From Haliotispira sp965263485 (GTDB taxonomy: Bacteria > Spirochaetota > Spirochaetia > SP-2023): DNA of 64,000 bases. The notes beneath the pieces are model-generated. The model was given only the letters and a program-made list of their open reading frames with translations. It was not told the DNA's origin and searched no databases. The translations under genes and the position numbers were made by a program. The DNA is taken from NCBI GenBank assembly GCA_965263485.1, contig CBDHHO010000001.1, positions 620,001 to 684,000 on the forward strand, given 5' to 3'. This document shows positions 17,661 to 27,043 of this stretch, piece by piece. Numbering within the stretch: the stretch's first letter is position 1; the number at the start of each line of letters is the position of its first letter.

Positions 17661-19372
17661 CTACTCACTATTTCTATCCTCCGCCTGAGCTTGTGTCTCA
17701 ACTGTTGGTGGTTGCAGTGAGATCAGCCAATCAGTCAAATCCACCGATTCATGATTACCATTCTGGCTAAGGCTGAAGAGAAGATCTTCCTGACGGGGTT
17801 GGCCGAAAACCATCCGATAAAGAGCCAAGCCCTGCTTCAGCCGTTTGAGCTTCCCAATCTCTTTGCTGTATGGGAGCAACGGTATGCGTCGTTCTACCCG
17901 AGCAGAACCATCTTCAAAGATCCAGTATGGGATAAGATCGGAATGTCCATTGGATTTGCCTCGAGTCGCAATCTGAAAAAGAGTCTGCCATGGATCACCT
18001 CCATCATGATTCCCTGACAAAGCTGTTAAGCCATAGCGTTCTGCAACGTTTTTTCTGACAGCATGGCCCTTGTTTCGACGTGTCTGGACACCGCGTCAAC
18101 CGCAGCGGCATGATGCAAGTCTGCGGGCATCAAGGGGGCTGTCTGTTCCAGTTCGCTCAGCATCGAATTGTGATCACGGGTTGTGGCAACCCGCTCCGTT
18201 CGACACATGACCTTGAGAAGAGCCTGTTCAAGTGCGGTCTTCTTCTCTGGATAATGTTCGGAGCCCTTCGCATAGGCATGAAGCGACTTTCGATGTTCTG
18301 ATAGCAGGCTTTTTACTTCATTTACTTTGCTAGAGTCATCTAACAGAAAGTTCAGCGTTCTTACAAAATCCGGATAATGGTCGTCTTCGTCATTTTCCTG
18401 ATCGAGGGTAAACATCTTGTATGGCGTTGCGGAAAGCAAAAGAACCCGAACATCTGGATGTTCAAAAAGCGCGGTCGCCAGCATTGAGGCTTCGTCATCT
18501 CCATCCAATAGATGTTTGAATCGTTGGAACTCATCAAGGATGACCAAGTCAGGCTCCAGTGCGGAAAGACACACAGAAGCTAACTTGCTTCTGAGCTTTC
18601 CGATAAGGTCGTAGCGAAGATCTGAATCTTCCCAAGGGATTCTGCTGTAGTCCCTATATCGGGCAAAACGCTCGCACCCATCTTTGAGAGTGGCATACAA
18701 GTCTGCATCCTCAAGGACGGCCCGACGGAAGGACTTCGAAAGGTCTGCGTCCAGATCATCGGCAGGAAGATTCTTGGCCTTAGCTCGCCAGTTTTCCTTG
18801 CCTGCGGTTGCCTGAAGCAGGTTGAGCAATCCTACACGCAATCGCCTTCGCCTTTCATTTTGAGCAAATGGCAAGTCATACAGCATCCGATACAGGATGG
18901 CTCGTTCATCTGCATGGCCACCTCGGCTACGTGCATGGTCAAAGGCTGTGCCGGGCGTCAGGCTGATGAAATTCACCTTGTTTTTTCTCAGTGACCTTAC
19001 CTATCTTGGTAAATAAGTGAGTCGCGTAGCAATTGAAAAGCCATCCGTATCGCTGAGATTGAGGCGGTTGACGTTCTGGGTCGCGATGGCGGCATTGGAG
19101 CAGATGTAGATCACATCCACCCGATCCACCTCGTCCTGAAGGTGCTCCAGGGTCTTAGCGATGATTCCCCGGGCAACAAGCGTTTTCCCAAGCCCAACTT
19201 CATCGGCGATCAGAAAACGGGAAGTCGAGTCATCTCCGTATAATCGTTTGAAGACGTAATCCACGGTCCTTTTCTGGAAATCTTTAAGCCCGGCAAGAGC
19301 GGGTGCTGACAAAAAGCGACTTTTATGCATTACGCCCTCCGATAGCTGTTTCAAAAACATTCCACAGATCAA
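17661..19372 (-). pseudogene. SNF2/DEAD-type helicase, frameshifted and internally deleted
   Basis: Three pieces of one helicase can be read. At 19001-19372 there is FLSAPALAGLKDFQKRTVDY and the Walker A IADEVGLGKTLVARG. At 18026-18976, in another frame, are VILDEFQRFKHLL (motif II) and LLLSATPYKMF (motif III). At 17661-18020, in a third frame, is a C-terminal end (LALYRMVFGQPRQEDLLFSL). The second RecA-like lobe is missing between the last two pieces, so a large deletion occurred near 18020-18030. The first frameshift is at about 18976-19001 (near FISLTPGTAFDHA). The gene lies just downstream of the PLD-type nuclease gene. Confidence 0.85.
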
Positions 19373-19387
19373 GAAAGGCGTCAGGTA

Positions 19388-20545
19388 TTATCGTATTCGG
19401 GCTGCCTTGAGACAGGTCTCGAACCAGTTAGATATTTCCTCTAACCTATGAGGATGTCGACTGTACGTCCGGATAAGCTCTTCCAGCAGTGGGATATCCT
19501 CTCCAGCGGCCAGCTGGGCTAACCATTTAGCAAATCCTGACCCATTACCGGGATCAAGTCCAGATGCCGAATCATCCCCAAGCAAGAGCATAAGGTAGCG
19601 AATGAACCCATCCTGATTGCTGATTACTGTTTGCAAAATGGCAGAGTTACGTTCAGCAGGAATGCCTGTTACGGGAAGGTTAAGTACAAATCTTGCCGTA
19701 ACATCAGGATGATTTGATTTAAGCTCAAAGGCAATAAGGCCGGTCACGGAAGAGGCTGAGAACTCACCAAGGCGAATCATGCCGTGATCGTCATTCTCCA
19801 AAATGTCGACTGCAAAATCTTTCATGACAGTTATCGGCCATGCACAAGCACTGACAATTCCTTTAAGGGATGGGATTTTTCCAATCAAAACCAAATCCCA
19901 CAGGCCATCCTTTGAGCCAAGGTTACACTCAATAGACAGTGTTGCTTCTGATATCAGGGAACGAGCCTGCTCAACAGATTCCTCAGCTTCTTGCCTGATA
20001 GCATCTGTCTCAATTTCCGTGGTTGTGTCGAAATCGACAAGATACTCTCCTAAGCCGTCAGTACCAAGAAGCTCGTCGATACCCCCGACTTTACTCTTCC
20101 TGCCAACCAGCCCGACCAGAATCTCAATATTTTTTGAAGCGTTCAGTGCCGCGTTGGTCGCATTCGCTGACCCCATTATCACATGGGTATGGTATCGAGT
20201 CTCGAGCAGATAGACTTTTGCATGGAGGCCGGTCGCAAGCGGCTGCTCGGTGGCATCATCTTCCTCGCCATCCTCAGTCTCCGCTGCGTCGTCTAAATGG
20301 AGACATTGTGTAAAGAAACCGAGAGTCTCTTTTTTCAGGGCTGACAATGATTCTGGACGTGAGATAAGCGCATCAGCCACCTTAGTGTTTTTTGCCAATA
20401 CTCGCAGAGCTTCATCATCCCAGAAGTGAACCTTCTTGTGTTTTTCCAATATGCCATGAATAGCAATTGCCGTATCAGCCGCAGCTGATTCAAGGTCTTC
20501 TTCACCTAATTTGTGCTTTTCAAGGAAAGGCTTAAGCACCCCGAA
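19388..20545 (-). pseudogene. phospholipase D-like nuclease, 5'-truncated
   Basis: About 385 residues remain. The C-terminal HKD motif is present: LHAKVYLLE, then VIMGSANATNAALNASKN (HxK(x)4E... GSxN), typical of PLD-like nucleases associated with helicases. A second HKD half is not visible. Upstream of about 20545 the open frame (to 20800) reads as low-quality sequence antisense to a different coding-like stretch, so the real N-terminus has been lost. The stop is 15 bp before the helicase, which suggests a former operon. Confidence 0.75.
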
Positions 20546-20767
20546 AAACTCGAAAGTGCGGCCACCGCCGATGCTTTGGCCAAGCACATCGCCAACCTGA
20601 AGAAACTCAACCCCCGCCACCTCTACGAAGTCCGAGCCCGGCTCGACAAGGAACTCTACGCCCTCGGCTGGCGTCCACAGCCCGCATACATCGAACAACA
20701 CTACGGCATCCCGCAGGAACAATTCTCCATAGCACCAGCAGGATGCCAAATCCTGCCTGCTGAGTGA
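20540..20767 (+). pseudogene. C-terminal fragment of an unidentified protein
   Basis: A plus-strand frame ending in TGA at 20765-20767 has natural-looking codon use and a helical product (ADALAKHIANLKKLNPRHLY, EVRARLDKELYALGWRPQPA, YIEQHYGIPQEQF). It opposes the open but implausible N-terminal part of the PLD frame. I do not recognise the family. It looks like the tail of a gene joined to the truncated PLD gene by a deletion. Confidence 0.4.
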
Positions 20768-20770
20768 CCC

Positions 20771-21021
20771 CGACTGCGAGGCCTGCCAATGAGCCGTCAC
20801 GAAGTCATTCCCCTGAAAGAAAGCAGGACGATGACGAGCAAAGAACTGGGCTCAAACTGATTCTTACCACTTTAATATGATGAATATTTCTCACTCCCGC
20901 GGGAGTCCATCTGGCCCTGTGAGTAGACTCCCGCTTTCACGGGAAATAAGGGAATCAATCGGAAAGAATACTACTTTTACGGATTGGTATCATTGAAATG
21001 ACGGGGTTTTTTAGAGGGCCC
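20771..21021. other. intergenic stretch with a palindrome and a MITE scrap
   Basis: No gene is seen. A perfect 14-base palindrome ACTCCCGCGGGAGT lies at 20893-20906, followed by a related GACTCCCGC...CGGG. At 21005-21022 TTTTTTAGAGGGCCCTT resembles a worn MITE right end next to the GH57 stop codon. Confidence 0.5.
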
Positions 21022-22668
21022 TTACAGAAAGAACTTCTCAATATCCAGGTTGATGAAGATACGACTCTCGGTTCTGAGCTGATTCAGCCAGTTGATATCA
21101 AAATTTTTACGAGCAAATCCTTGTAATATTTCGAAAGTATTCCGGATATGTTTGTTGGTTCTAGCAATCGCATAGTCCCTGCTGGTATCTGACTTGATCA
21201 TAAAAGCCCAGTCGGAGGCGCAGGCCAGGCTGAATTCGCGGACCAGCTGTTGCATGGCTTGCTGTTGATAGGGGCCGAATTCGTGGCTGATACGGTGATC
21301 CCGGCTTTGGATCAGCTTCTGTGTCAGAATTACTTCAATATTCTCATACAGCTCAAACAACTGCGGGTAGATCCAGTCGTTCTGCTGATCGAGCCAGGCT
21401 TGGGCATAGCCGTCTTTGCCCCAGCTGCTGAAGCAGGGACGCAAGGGCTGAAAGCTTGATTCCTTGTGTAAGTACTCGCTTGGGGTCACAAATTCCGATG
21501 CAGCTATTTTCTTTACGTGATGCTGGCGGAACAGCTCTTCGATAAACGATAGACCTTCATGCCACCAATGACCAAACAATTCGGCATCAAAGGCCGTGCT
21601 AATCAGTGGCGGACGCTGCATCAAACGCGATGCCCGGGCGCTGTGGCAGTCCAAGTGTTGTAAAAAGTTGGCGGCGTGCTCTGCTGCGAGTTGCCGGGCT
21701 TCCTTTGACCGATAGACACAGGGTTTTTCGCCGGGAGGGCCCTGCCTTGTTCGCCCATGCTGCTGAGCGATGCTCCACAGCTTGATTCCCGTATAATAGC
21801 GCAGACCAAATGGCAAATGCTCTCTCAGCACATCCAAGTCTGCGCGGTAGCCGACATCCTGGTAAAAATCACGGTAGATTCCGGCTCCAGGATAGCCGAT
21901 GTGCTGATCCCAGATCATCGCCGAACTGGCACGGTCGCGCGGGAACAGCACAAGGCCTTCCGGACTTTGAATCGGGGCAAAACTGCCGTTTCGCGGCAGT
22001 TCGTTTGAGCCGAGCAGGCCATGCAGAGCAATGTAGCTGTAATGGACTCCTTCCTGCAGCAGCAGTTTGTCCAAGCCATCGTAGTAGCCGCACTCCGGCA
22101 GCCAGAATCCCAGAGGTTTCTGCCTGCCAAAGTATTTCTGAAAAGTGGCAACTGCCAGACGGATCTGCTGACGCACCAAGCGCGAATACTGCTGGAAATT
22201 GGGCAGAAATACATGGGTTGCCGCAGTGCACAGCAGTTCCAGTGTACCTTTGTCACGGAAGGCTCGCAGAGGCGCGATCAAATCGCGCCGATACTGCTGC
22301 TCGTAGCACCGGGCACTGTATTGATAGAATCGGAGGTAGTCTCTGAGCACCCGTTTTTCTGCTGCAGTGCACTGCCAGTCACAAAGCAGTGACTGGCACA
22401 GCGCAAGTTGTCGCTCCAGGTACTCTAGGTAGCGGGCTTGCAAACCGGGATGGTCGAGCATCGCCAGTAGAGTCGAAGAAAGAGAGAGAGCCAGCCGGCA
22501 GGGAATCCGGTCATGCTCCAAGCGTTCGAGCAGACTCAGGAGCGGGAGATATGTTTCACTGATGGCCTCAAAGAGCCAGTTTTCCTCCAGAAAGGAAGGG
22601 TGCTCCGGGTGGTGAACATAGGGCAGATGCGCGTGGAGTAAAAAGCCAAAGTAGCGTTTCTGATTCAT
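21022..22668 (-). CDS. glycoside hydrolase family 57 protein, glucan-branching-enzyme type
   Basis: A 548-residue cytoplasmic GH57 protein. The N-terminus YFGFLLHAHLPYVHHPEHPS holds the family's first motif (HxHxP). WLPECGYYDGLDKLL carries the catalytic Glu nucleophile and STAFDAELFGHWWHEG the general acid Asp. The C-terminal helical region (DWAFMIKSDTSRDYA) matches the DUF1957-type domain of GH57 1,4-alpha-glucan branching enzymes, which add alpha-1,6 branches to glycogen. The start at 22668 (MNQKRYFGF) is preferred to the open ATG at 22698 because the family begins there. No other glycogen genes are adjacent. Confidence 0.88.
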   Translation of the reverse strand: MNQKRYFGFLLHAHLPYVHHPEHPSFLEENWLFEAISETYLPLLSLLERLEHDRIPCRLALSLSSTLLAMLDHPGLQARYLEYLERQLALCQSLLCDWQCTAAEKRVLRDYLRFYQYSARCYEQQYRRDLIAPLRAFRDKGTLELLCTAATHVFLPNFQQYSRLVRQQIRLAVATFQKYFGRQKPLGFWLPECGYYDGLDKLLLQEGVHYSYIALHGLLGSNELPRNGSFAPIQSPEGLVLFPRDRASSAMIWDQHIGYPGAGIYRDFYQDVGYRADLDVLREHLPFGLRYYTGIKLWSIAQQHGRTRQGPPGEKPCVYRSKEARQLAAEHAANFLQHLDCHSARASRLMQRPPLISTAFDAELFGHWWHEGLSFIEELFRQHHVKKIAASEFVTPSEYLHKESSFQPLRPCFSSWGKDGYAQAWLDQQNDWIYPQLFELYENIEVILTQKLIQSRDHRISHEFGPYQQQAMQQLVREFSLACASDWAFMIKSDTSRDYAIARTNKHIRNTFEILQGFARKNFDINWLNQLRTESRIFINLDIEKFFL

Positions 22669-22779
22669 ATAAACATAAATCCAGCTACCCCAAAGCACCC
22701 CGGAGTATGGAGGGAAGCTCCCAGGAAGTCCCTCAAGGGCTGTCTTTTCTACACAAGCCTTAAAACCTTAGGGTCTTGA

Positions 22780-22850
22780 CTAGTTAAGAGGTGATTCTCT
22801 AAGTAGCTTCAACAGGATTTGGTATAGATCCTGGTCGCGATAATTCCATC
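22780..22850 (-). pseudogene. C-terminal scrap of a transposase-like gene
   Basis: The minus strand reads NYRDQDLYQILLKLLRESPL then N and a stop, followed by CTAGTCAAGACCC. Nearly the same tail and flank occur on the plus strand at 31035-31110 (NYRNQDL, ILLKLLRESPLN, then CTAGCCAAGACCC). Two copies of a protein end with the same following sequence suggest the 3' end of an insertion sequence, but I cannot name the family. Confidence 0.5.
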
Positions 22851-22854
22851 TATA

Positions 22855-23013
22855 GGGGACCTCTAAAAATTCGCTTTTGTCTTCTTGCGAAGCTATTTGG
22901 GAGCGAGGAAGTGAAGCTGAAGAATACCTTGTTGTATTGTAAGGCTTTACTGACAAAGCTGTTCGTTTCGAAAGAGCGAGCAAGAGCGCAGAATGGAATT
23001 TTTAGAGGTTCCC
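22855..23013. repeat. MITE-like repeat, type B, with TATA target duplication
   Basis: The left end is GGGGACCTCTAAAAATTCGC and the right end GGAATTTTTAGAGGTTCCC. TATA lies on both sides (22851-22854 and 23014-23017). The centre is the hairpin AATAC-CTTGTT-GTATT inside GAAGTGAAG...GGCTTTACTGAC. This is the cleanest MITE-sized copy with a target-site duplication, and the duplication equals that of the IS5 copy at 58609. Confidence 0.92.
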
Positions 23014-23215
23014 TATATTCACACTCTTTAAGGTGTAAATGAAAAGTCTCATCTGATAAACCATTAAATTTAGCTAATCTCCTTTTTGCAAAGCTCCAGA
23101 AAGATTCAATCCCATTAATATGGCTTTTCCCTCTGAGTAAATTGTTGATCCTTCTAAAACTCTACCCTCAATTATAGGTAATAACTCTTCTTTTGTACAG
23201 TCCTTAACAACATTA
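23014..23215 (-). pseudogene. IS1595-family transposase fragment
   Basis: The minus strand reads KDCTKEELLPIIEGRVLEGS then TIYSEGKA. After a frame change it reads HINGIESFWSFAKRRLAKFN and GLSDETFHLHLKECE. These are the conserved C-terminal DDE parts of IS1595-type transposases (the INGIESFW and KRR blocks). The middle is deleted. MITE copies sit on both sides, so both ends of the IS are gone. Confidence 0.8.
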
Positions 23216-23442
23216 GGGGACCTCTAAAAATTCGCTTTTGATGTCAGACGAAGGCATTTTTTGCGGCAGCGAGGAACGGAAGCCGAGCCATACTTTGCTG
23301 TATGGCACCAATGTGAGCTGGCGCAGCATTGGTGAACTGGCAGGCCGTGCGCAGCAAAGAGCCTGCTTCCTCTCTTTCATGACAAAGCTGCTCCGTGAAA
23401 AAGACCGAGTCTGGTGCGAAATTGAAATTTTTAGAGGTTCCC
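23216..23442. repeat. MITE-like repeat, composite of B arms and core
   Basis: The ends are GGGGACCTCTAAAAATTCGC and GAAATTTTTAGAGGTTCCC. Inside are the hairpins CCATAC-TTTGCT-GTATGG (about 23287-23304) and CACCAATG...CATTGGTG (23306-23334) around the fixed loop AGCTGGCGCAG. TTA flanks both ends. The hsdM remnant starts directly at its right edge. Confidence 0.9.
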
Positions 23443-24422
23443 TTAAGTACGTTGGAACAAGGTTTTGAATACATAGAAAAACATTCCTTTGACAGCAGTT
23501 TCCAAGGCCTGTTCTCGGAAATCAACCTCAGCTCCGAAAAACTGGGCAAGACCTACGAAAAACGCAACGAACAACTCTGCAAAAGTATCTGTGAAATCGC
23601 TCGGAAACTGGACGAAAATCCCACCAACAACGACACCCTCGGTGCGGCCTATGAATACCTGATCGGCCAGTTTGCCGCCGGCTCGGGCAAAAAAGCGGGA
23701 GAATTCTACACGCCGCAGCCTATATCCGATGTACTTTCCGGCATTGTCAGCTTGGACGCACAGAATCCGGCATCGGGCACAAAGGACAGACTGGACAAGG
23801 TGCTCGATTTCGCCTGTGGCTCCGGTTCCTTACTGCTCAACCTGAGCAGACTGTTAGGCAAAGACAAGATAGGGACGATCTACGCACAGGAAAAAACATC
23901 ACCATCTATAATCTGGCGCGGATGAACATGCTGCTGCACGGTGTGCGGGATTCCAGATTCCAGATCCATCACGGCGACTCACTGAGCAACGACTGGGACC
24001 TGCTGAGCGAACCCAATCCCGCCAAGAAACTGGAATGCGATGCTATAGTCGCCAACCCGCCCTTCAGCTACCGCTGGGAACCCAGCGATATACTCGCAGA
24101 AGATTTTCGTTTCAAAGAGTACGGGCTCGCCCCCAAATCCGCCGCTGATTTTGCCTTTCTGCTGCACGGGTTTCACTACCTCAGCGACGAGGGAGTTATG
24201 GCCATCATACTGCCGCACGGCGTACTCTTTCGCGGAGGTGCCGAGCTTCGCATACGCAGCAAACTGCTCGATGATGGCCATATTGACACCGTAATCGGAC
24301 TGCCCGCCAATCTGTTCTATTCGACCGGGATTCCCGTTTGTATTCCGGAGCGGGAAATTGCGGCGGCAACCGAAAAGCTTAACCAATTTCTCGAAGAACT
24401 CGAGCTCCCTCCCCTGCCGTGA
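23443..24422 (+). pseudogene. hsdM: type I restriction-modification methylase subunit HsdM, broken
   Basis: The remnant begins inside the protein (TLEQGFEYIEKHSFDSSFQG) directly at a MITE. It carries the AdoMet motif (LDFACGSGSLLLNL) and the NPPF adenine-methylase motif (AIVANPPFSYRW). A frameshift near 23900-23920 separates the two. After GLPANLFYSTGIPVCI an internal deletion joins a C-terminal tail (REIAAATEKLNQFLEELELP). No hsdS or hsdR is present. The gene lacks its N-terminus, its frame and part of its C-terminal half, so it cannot work. Confidence 0.88.
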
Positions 24423-24731
24423 AGTTATTTAGAAGGGTCGGACATTGAAGTTCGCCCCTAGGCCATTGGAGCTGTTTTCTTGACTCTGACAAATTGGGTT
24501 CTGTGAATAGGGCCGCAGTGCCGGGCCGGGAATTGGCATTTTTAGAATTTCCCGATAGAATTCCCCCCGCCGTATAACGGTTGAGCCTGTCCCGGGGGCA
24601 CAAAGCCATGACTCTTGTCACACTTATTTTTGCTGTTATATTAGTTATTGTGCTGGGGTTCCATTATTCTCAGACGCTCATAGTATTTACCAATTTCTTT
24701 ATGCTCTGTAACACGAAGGGCATTTCTTTAG
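24423..24731. other. intergenic stretch with MITE scrap and a short hydrophobic frame
   Basis: GGAATTGGCATTTTTAGAATTTCCC at 24531-24555 is a worn MITE right end. From 24608 a frame reads MTLVTLIFAVILVIVLGFHY, a membrane-like start that runs into the next MITE. It may be the 5' end of a lost membrane-protein gene, but I cannot identify it. Confidence 0.35.
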
Positions 24732-25027
24732 GGGGACCTCTAAAAATGGTATCGCTTCGCGAGAATTGTACAATTGCTCTGCTTTGCCGCAGCGATTGTA
24801 CCGCGTTTTGATGCCAGACGAAGGCTCCGATGCGAGCTGGCGCAGCATCGGAGAAACAGGGGAGGGCCGTGCAGAGCCAGGCCCGACCTTCCATTTTGCG
24901 AGCTGGCGCAGCATCGGAGAACTGGCAGGCCGTGCGCAGCAAAGAGCCTGCTTCCTCTCTTTCGTGACAAAGCTGCTCCGTGAAAAAGACCGAGTCTGGT
25001 GCGAAATTGGAATTTTTAGAGGTGCCC
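24732..25027. repeat. MITE-like repeat, long composite
   Basis: The ends are GGGGACCTCTAAAAATGG and GAATTTTTAGAGGTGCCC. The type-A left arm has the hairpin GTACAATTGCT...AGCGATTGTAC. It is followed by CCAGACG (pairing with GAGTCTGG near the right end), two core units with stem CTCCGATGC/GCATCGGAG, and a type-B right arm. TTAG and TTAA flank the ends. Confidence 0.9.
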
Positions 25028-25144
25028 TTAAGCCCTAGAAAATGGTATCCCGCCGCTTGAACTGCAAAATTTCCGCTTCCGCGATTCGCACGAACCTGAG
25101 GATTATGTACATTGATGCACAGCAATACGCCGTGATGGAGTAGC

Positions 25145-26497
25145 ATGGGTCACGGAACTTTTCCCCTATCATTGCTCGAACAGATATTTGTGCTGGCTGT
25201 CTGTGTCCGGGAGCAAGACCGCCATCGGATAGACGAGCTGCAACAGCAGGAGCTCAGAGCTTTGATTGAAAGCGCGGGTTGGTATATCTGCGAGGAATTG
25301 CAATTCACCTTGAAAAAAAATCATCCGGGTCATCTGCTTGGCAACGGTCAGATTGAGATGATTGGCAGTGCGATTGAGGCGGCCGAGGTCGAAATCCAAC
25401 AGCGCGATGAGATCTCCGAGGCCCTCGATTTTGTAGTGCTTGATTATGAAATCAGCCCGACCCAGTTGTTCCAGCTGGAAAAGATCCTGCAAAAGCAGGT
25501 AGTCGATCGCAAAGCCTTGATACTGACCTTGTTTGAACAACGGGCCCAGACTCGGGAGGCCCGCTTGCAGGTACATTTGGCGCGGCTCTACTACGAGAAG
25601 CCGCGCCTGAAAAGGGCCTGGACCCATTTGTCACGTCAGCGTGGTGGTCGCTACGGCACCAGAGGCGAGGGCGAGACCCAGATCGAGATTGACGGGCGCC
25701 TGATTGACGGCCAGATCCGAAAGCTGGAGGCTCGGCTTACTCATGTACAGCGACAACGCAAGCAGCAGCGCAAGCGCGGTGCGCATCTGCCCCATATTGC
25801 GCTGGTGGGCTATACCAACGCCGGCAAATCGGCTTTGATGCATGCGCTAAGCCGGCAGGAAATCTATGTGGCCGATCGGCTCTTTGCCACCCTCGACCCG
25901 AAAAGCAGTCAATGCACCCTGCCGAACGGTGAACAGCTGGTCATTACCGATACGGTAGGTTTTGTGCGCAATCTGCCGCACGAGTTGATCAATGCCTTTC
26001 GCGCCACGCTGGAAGAGACGGTGCTGGCGGACCTACAGCTGCTGGTACTGGATGCCGGCGATGCCGAATGGCAGGAAAAACTGGCTACGGTACACCGGGT
26101 ACTGCAAGAGTTGGGAATTGATGAAAAGGCCCAGATTCTGCTGTTGAACAAGATTGATCTGCTCAGTGAAGAGCTGCGTGAAGAAATACGGGCTCTATTT
26201 CCGCAAGCCCTGTTGATTTCGGCGCAACAGGGTTGGGGTCTGGAGGCCGTGTTGGCCGAGCTGCAACAGCGCCTAGCCGACTTGAGCGGTGTTCGACGGG
26301 AGCCCTATGCCTTGGAAGTGCCCCATGAGGAAGGTGCTTTGCGGGCCTGGTTGTTCCGGCATAAGGTGGTGTCCAAGGAATTGGCTCTGAACGAGGGTGG
26401 CCAGTTGTTCCATCTGCTGCTTTCGGACAGTCATCTGCAACACTTTGGCCGAGAATTCCCCCGCTTTGTGAGAGAACTCCGTTTACTGGATCCGTAG
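25145..26497 (+). CDS. hflX: ribosome-associated GTPase HflX
   Basis: HflX is a translational GTPase that binds 50S subunits and rescues or splits stalled ribosomes under stress. The 450-residue product has the HflX N-terminal domain (NHPGHLLGNGQIEMI region, VVDRKALILTLFEQRAQTRE), the glycine-rich linker SRQRGGRYGTRGEGETQIEI, and a G domain with G1 VGYTNAGKSALM, G3 DTVGF, and G4 NKIDLL. The start at 25145 follows GGAGTAGC. It is bordered on both sides by MITE material. Confidence 0.95.
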   Translation: MGHGTFPLSLLEQIFVLAVCVREQDRHRIDELQQQELRALIESAGWYICEELQFTLKKNHPGHLLGNGQIEMIGSAIEAAEVEIQQRDEISEALDFVVLDYEISPTQLFQLEKILQKQVVDRKALILTLFEQRAQTREARLQVHLARLYYEKPRLKRAWTHLSRQRGGRYGTRGEGETQIEIDGRLIDGQIRKLEARLTHVQRQRKQQRKRGAHLPHIALVGYTNAGKSALMHALSRQEIYVADRLFATLDPKSSQCTLPNGEQLVITDTVGFVRNLPHELINAFRATLEETVLADLQLLVLDAGDAEWQEKLATVHRVLQELGIDEKAQILLLNKIDLLSEELREEIRALFPQALLISAQQGWGLEAVLAELQQRLADLSGVRREPYALEVPHEEGALRAWLFRHKVVSKELALNEGGQLFHLLLSDSHLQHFGREFPRFVRELRLLDP

Positions 26498-26743
26498 TTT
26501 AGAGGTTCCCTTTAGTGTTTGCCCGAAGCTGTCTTCTTTATTTGTTTTCAAACGATAGGTTTACAAACTTACGGGACATGTCAGCTCTACGGGTTCCCAC
26601 GATTTGCACAGAGTTTTATGATGACCGCCGTTTCTACTGGCAAACTGCCGGAGCTTGGTAATTTCCACCAGAGTAGCGATCTTGTCTTTGAATGGCAGCT
26701 TTTCTTCATGCAAAGTTTGCCGCAGGCTCTGCCATGGTCTTAT
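26498..26743. other. intergenic stretch with an unidentified minus-strand coding remnant
   Basis: A worn MITE end (TTTAGAGGTTCCCTT) follows the hflX stop. The minus strand of 26560-26740 reads RPWQSLRQTLHEEKLPFKDK, IATLVEITKLRQFASRNGGH and HKTLCKSWEPVEL, a plausible protein tail with no start. I do not recognise it. Confidence 0.35.
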
Positions 26744-26970
26744 GGGAACCTCTAAAAATGGTATCGCTTCGCGAGAATTGTACTGTTGCCCCGCTTCTGC
26801 TTTGTCTTCGCTGGCAATAGCACCGCGTTTCGATGTGGATCGCTGAGATTTTCGCGACAGCAAGGGGGCAACTCGTTTTAATACTTTGTTGTATTAAAAT
26901 GAGTTGCCAACAAAGCTGCTCGCGGAAAAGATCGCGATTCAGCGCGGAATTGGAATTTTTAGAGGTTCCC
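26744..26970. repeat. MITE-like repeat with an 18-bp central stem
   Basis: The ends are GGGAACCTCTAAAAATGG and GGAATTTTTAGAGGTTCCC. The centre at 26867-26908 is a hairpin of 18 pairs (GGCAACTCGTTTTAATAC and its complement, with one G-T wobble) around the fixed TTTGTT loop. The left arm has GTACTGTTGCC...GGCAATAGCAC. It lies upstream of the ABC exporter operon. Confidence 0.9.
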
Positions 26971-27043
26971 TAAGGGCCGCAGTCTTGCCACGCAAAGCGA
27001 CATGAGACCTTTTTAGCTGTATCCATAAGGGAACATTGAGTAT

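Noticed and set aside
20546..20800. N-terminal 85 residues of the PLD open frame
   Set aside because: This part has poor protein character and opposes a better coding-like plus-strand frame, so it was not counted as part of the nuclease.
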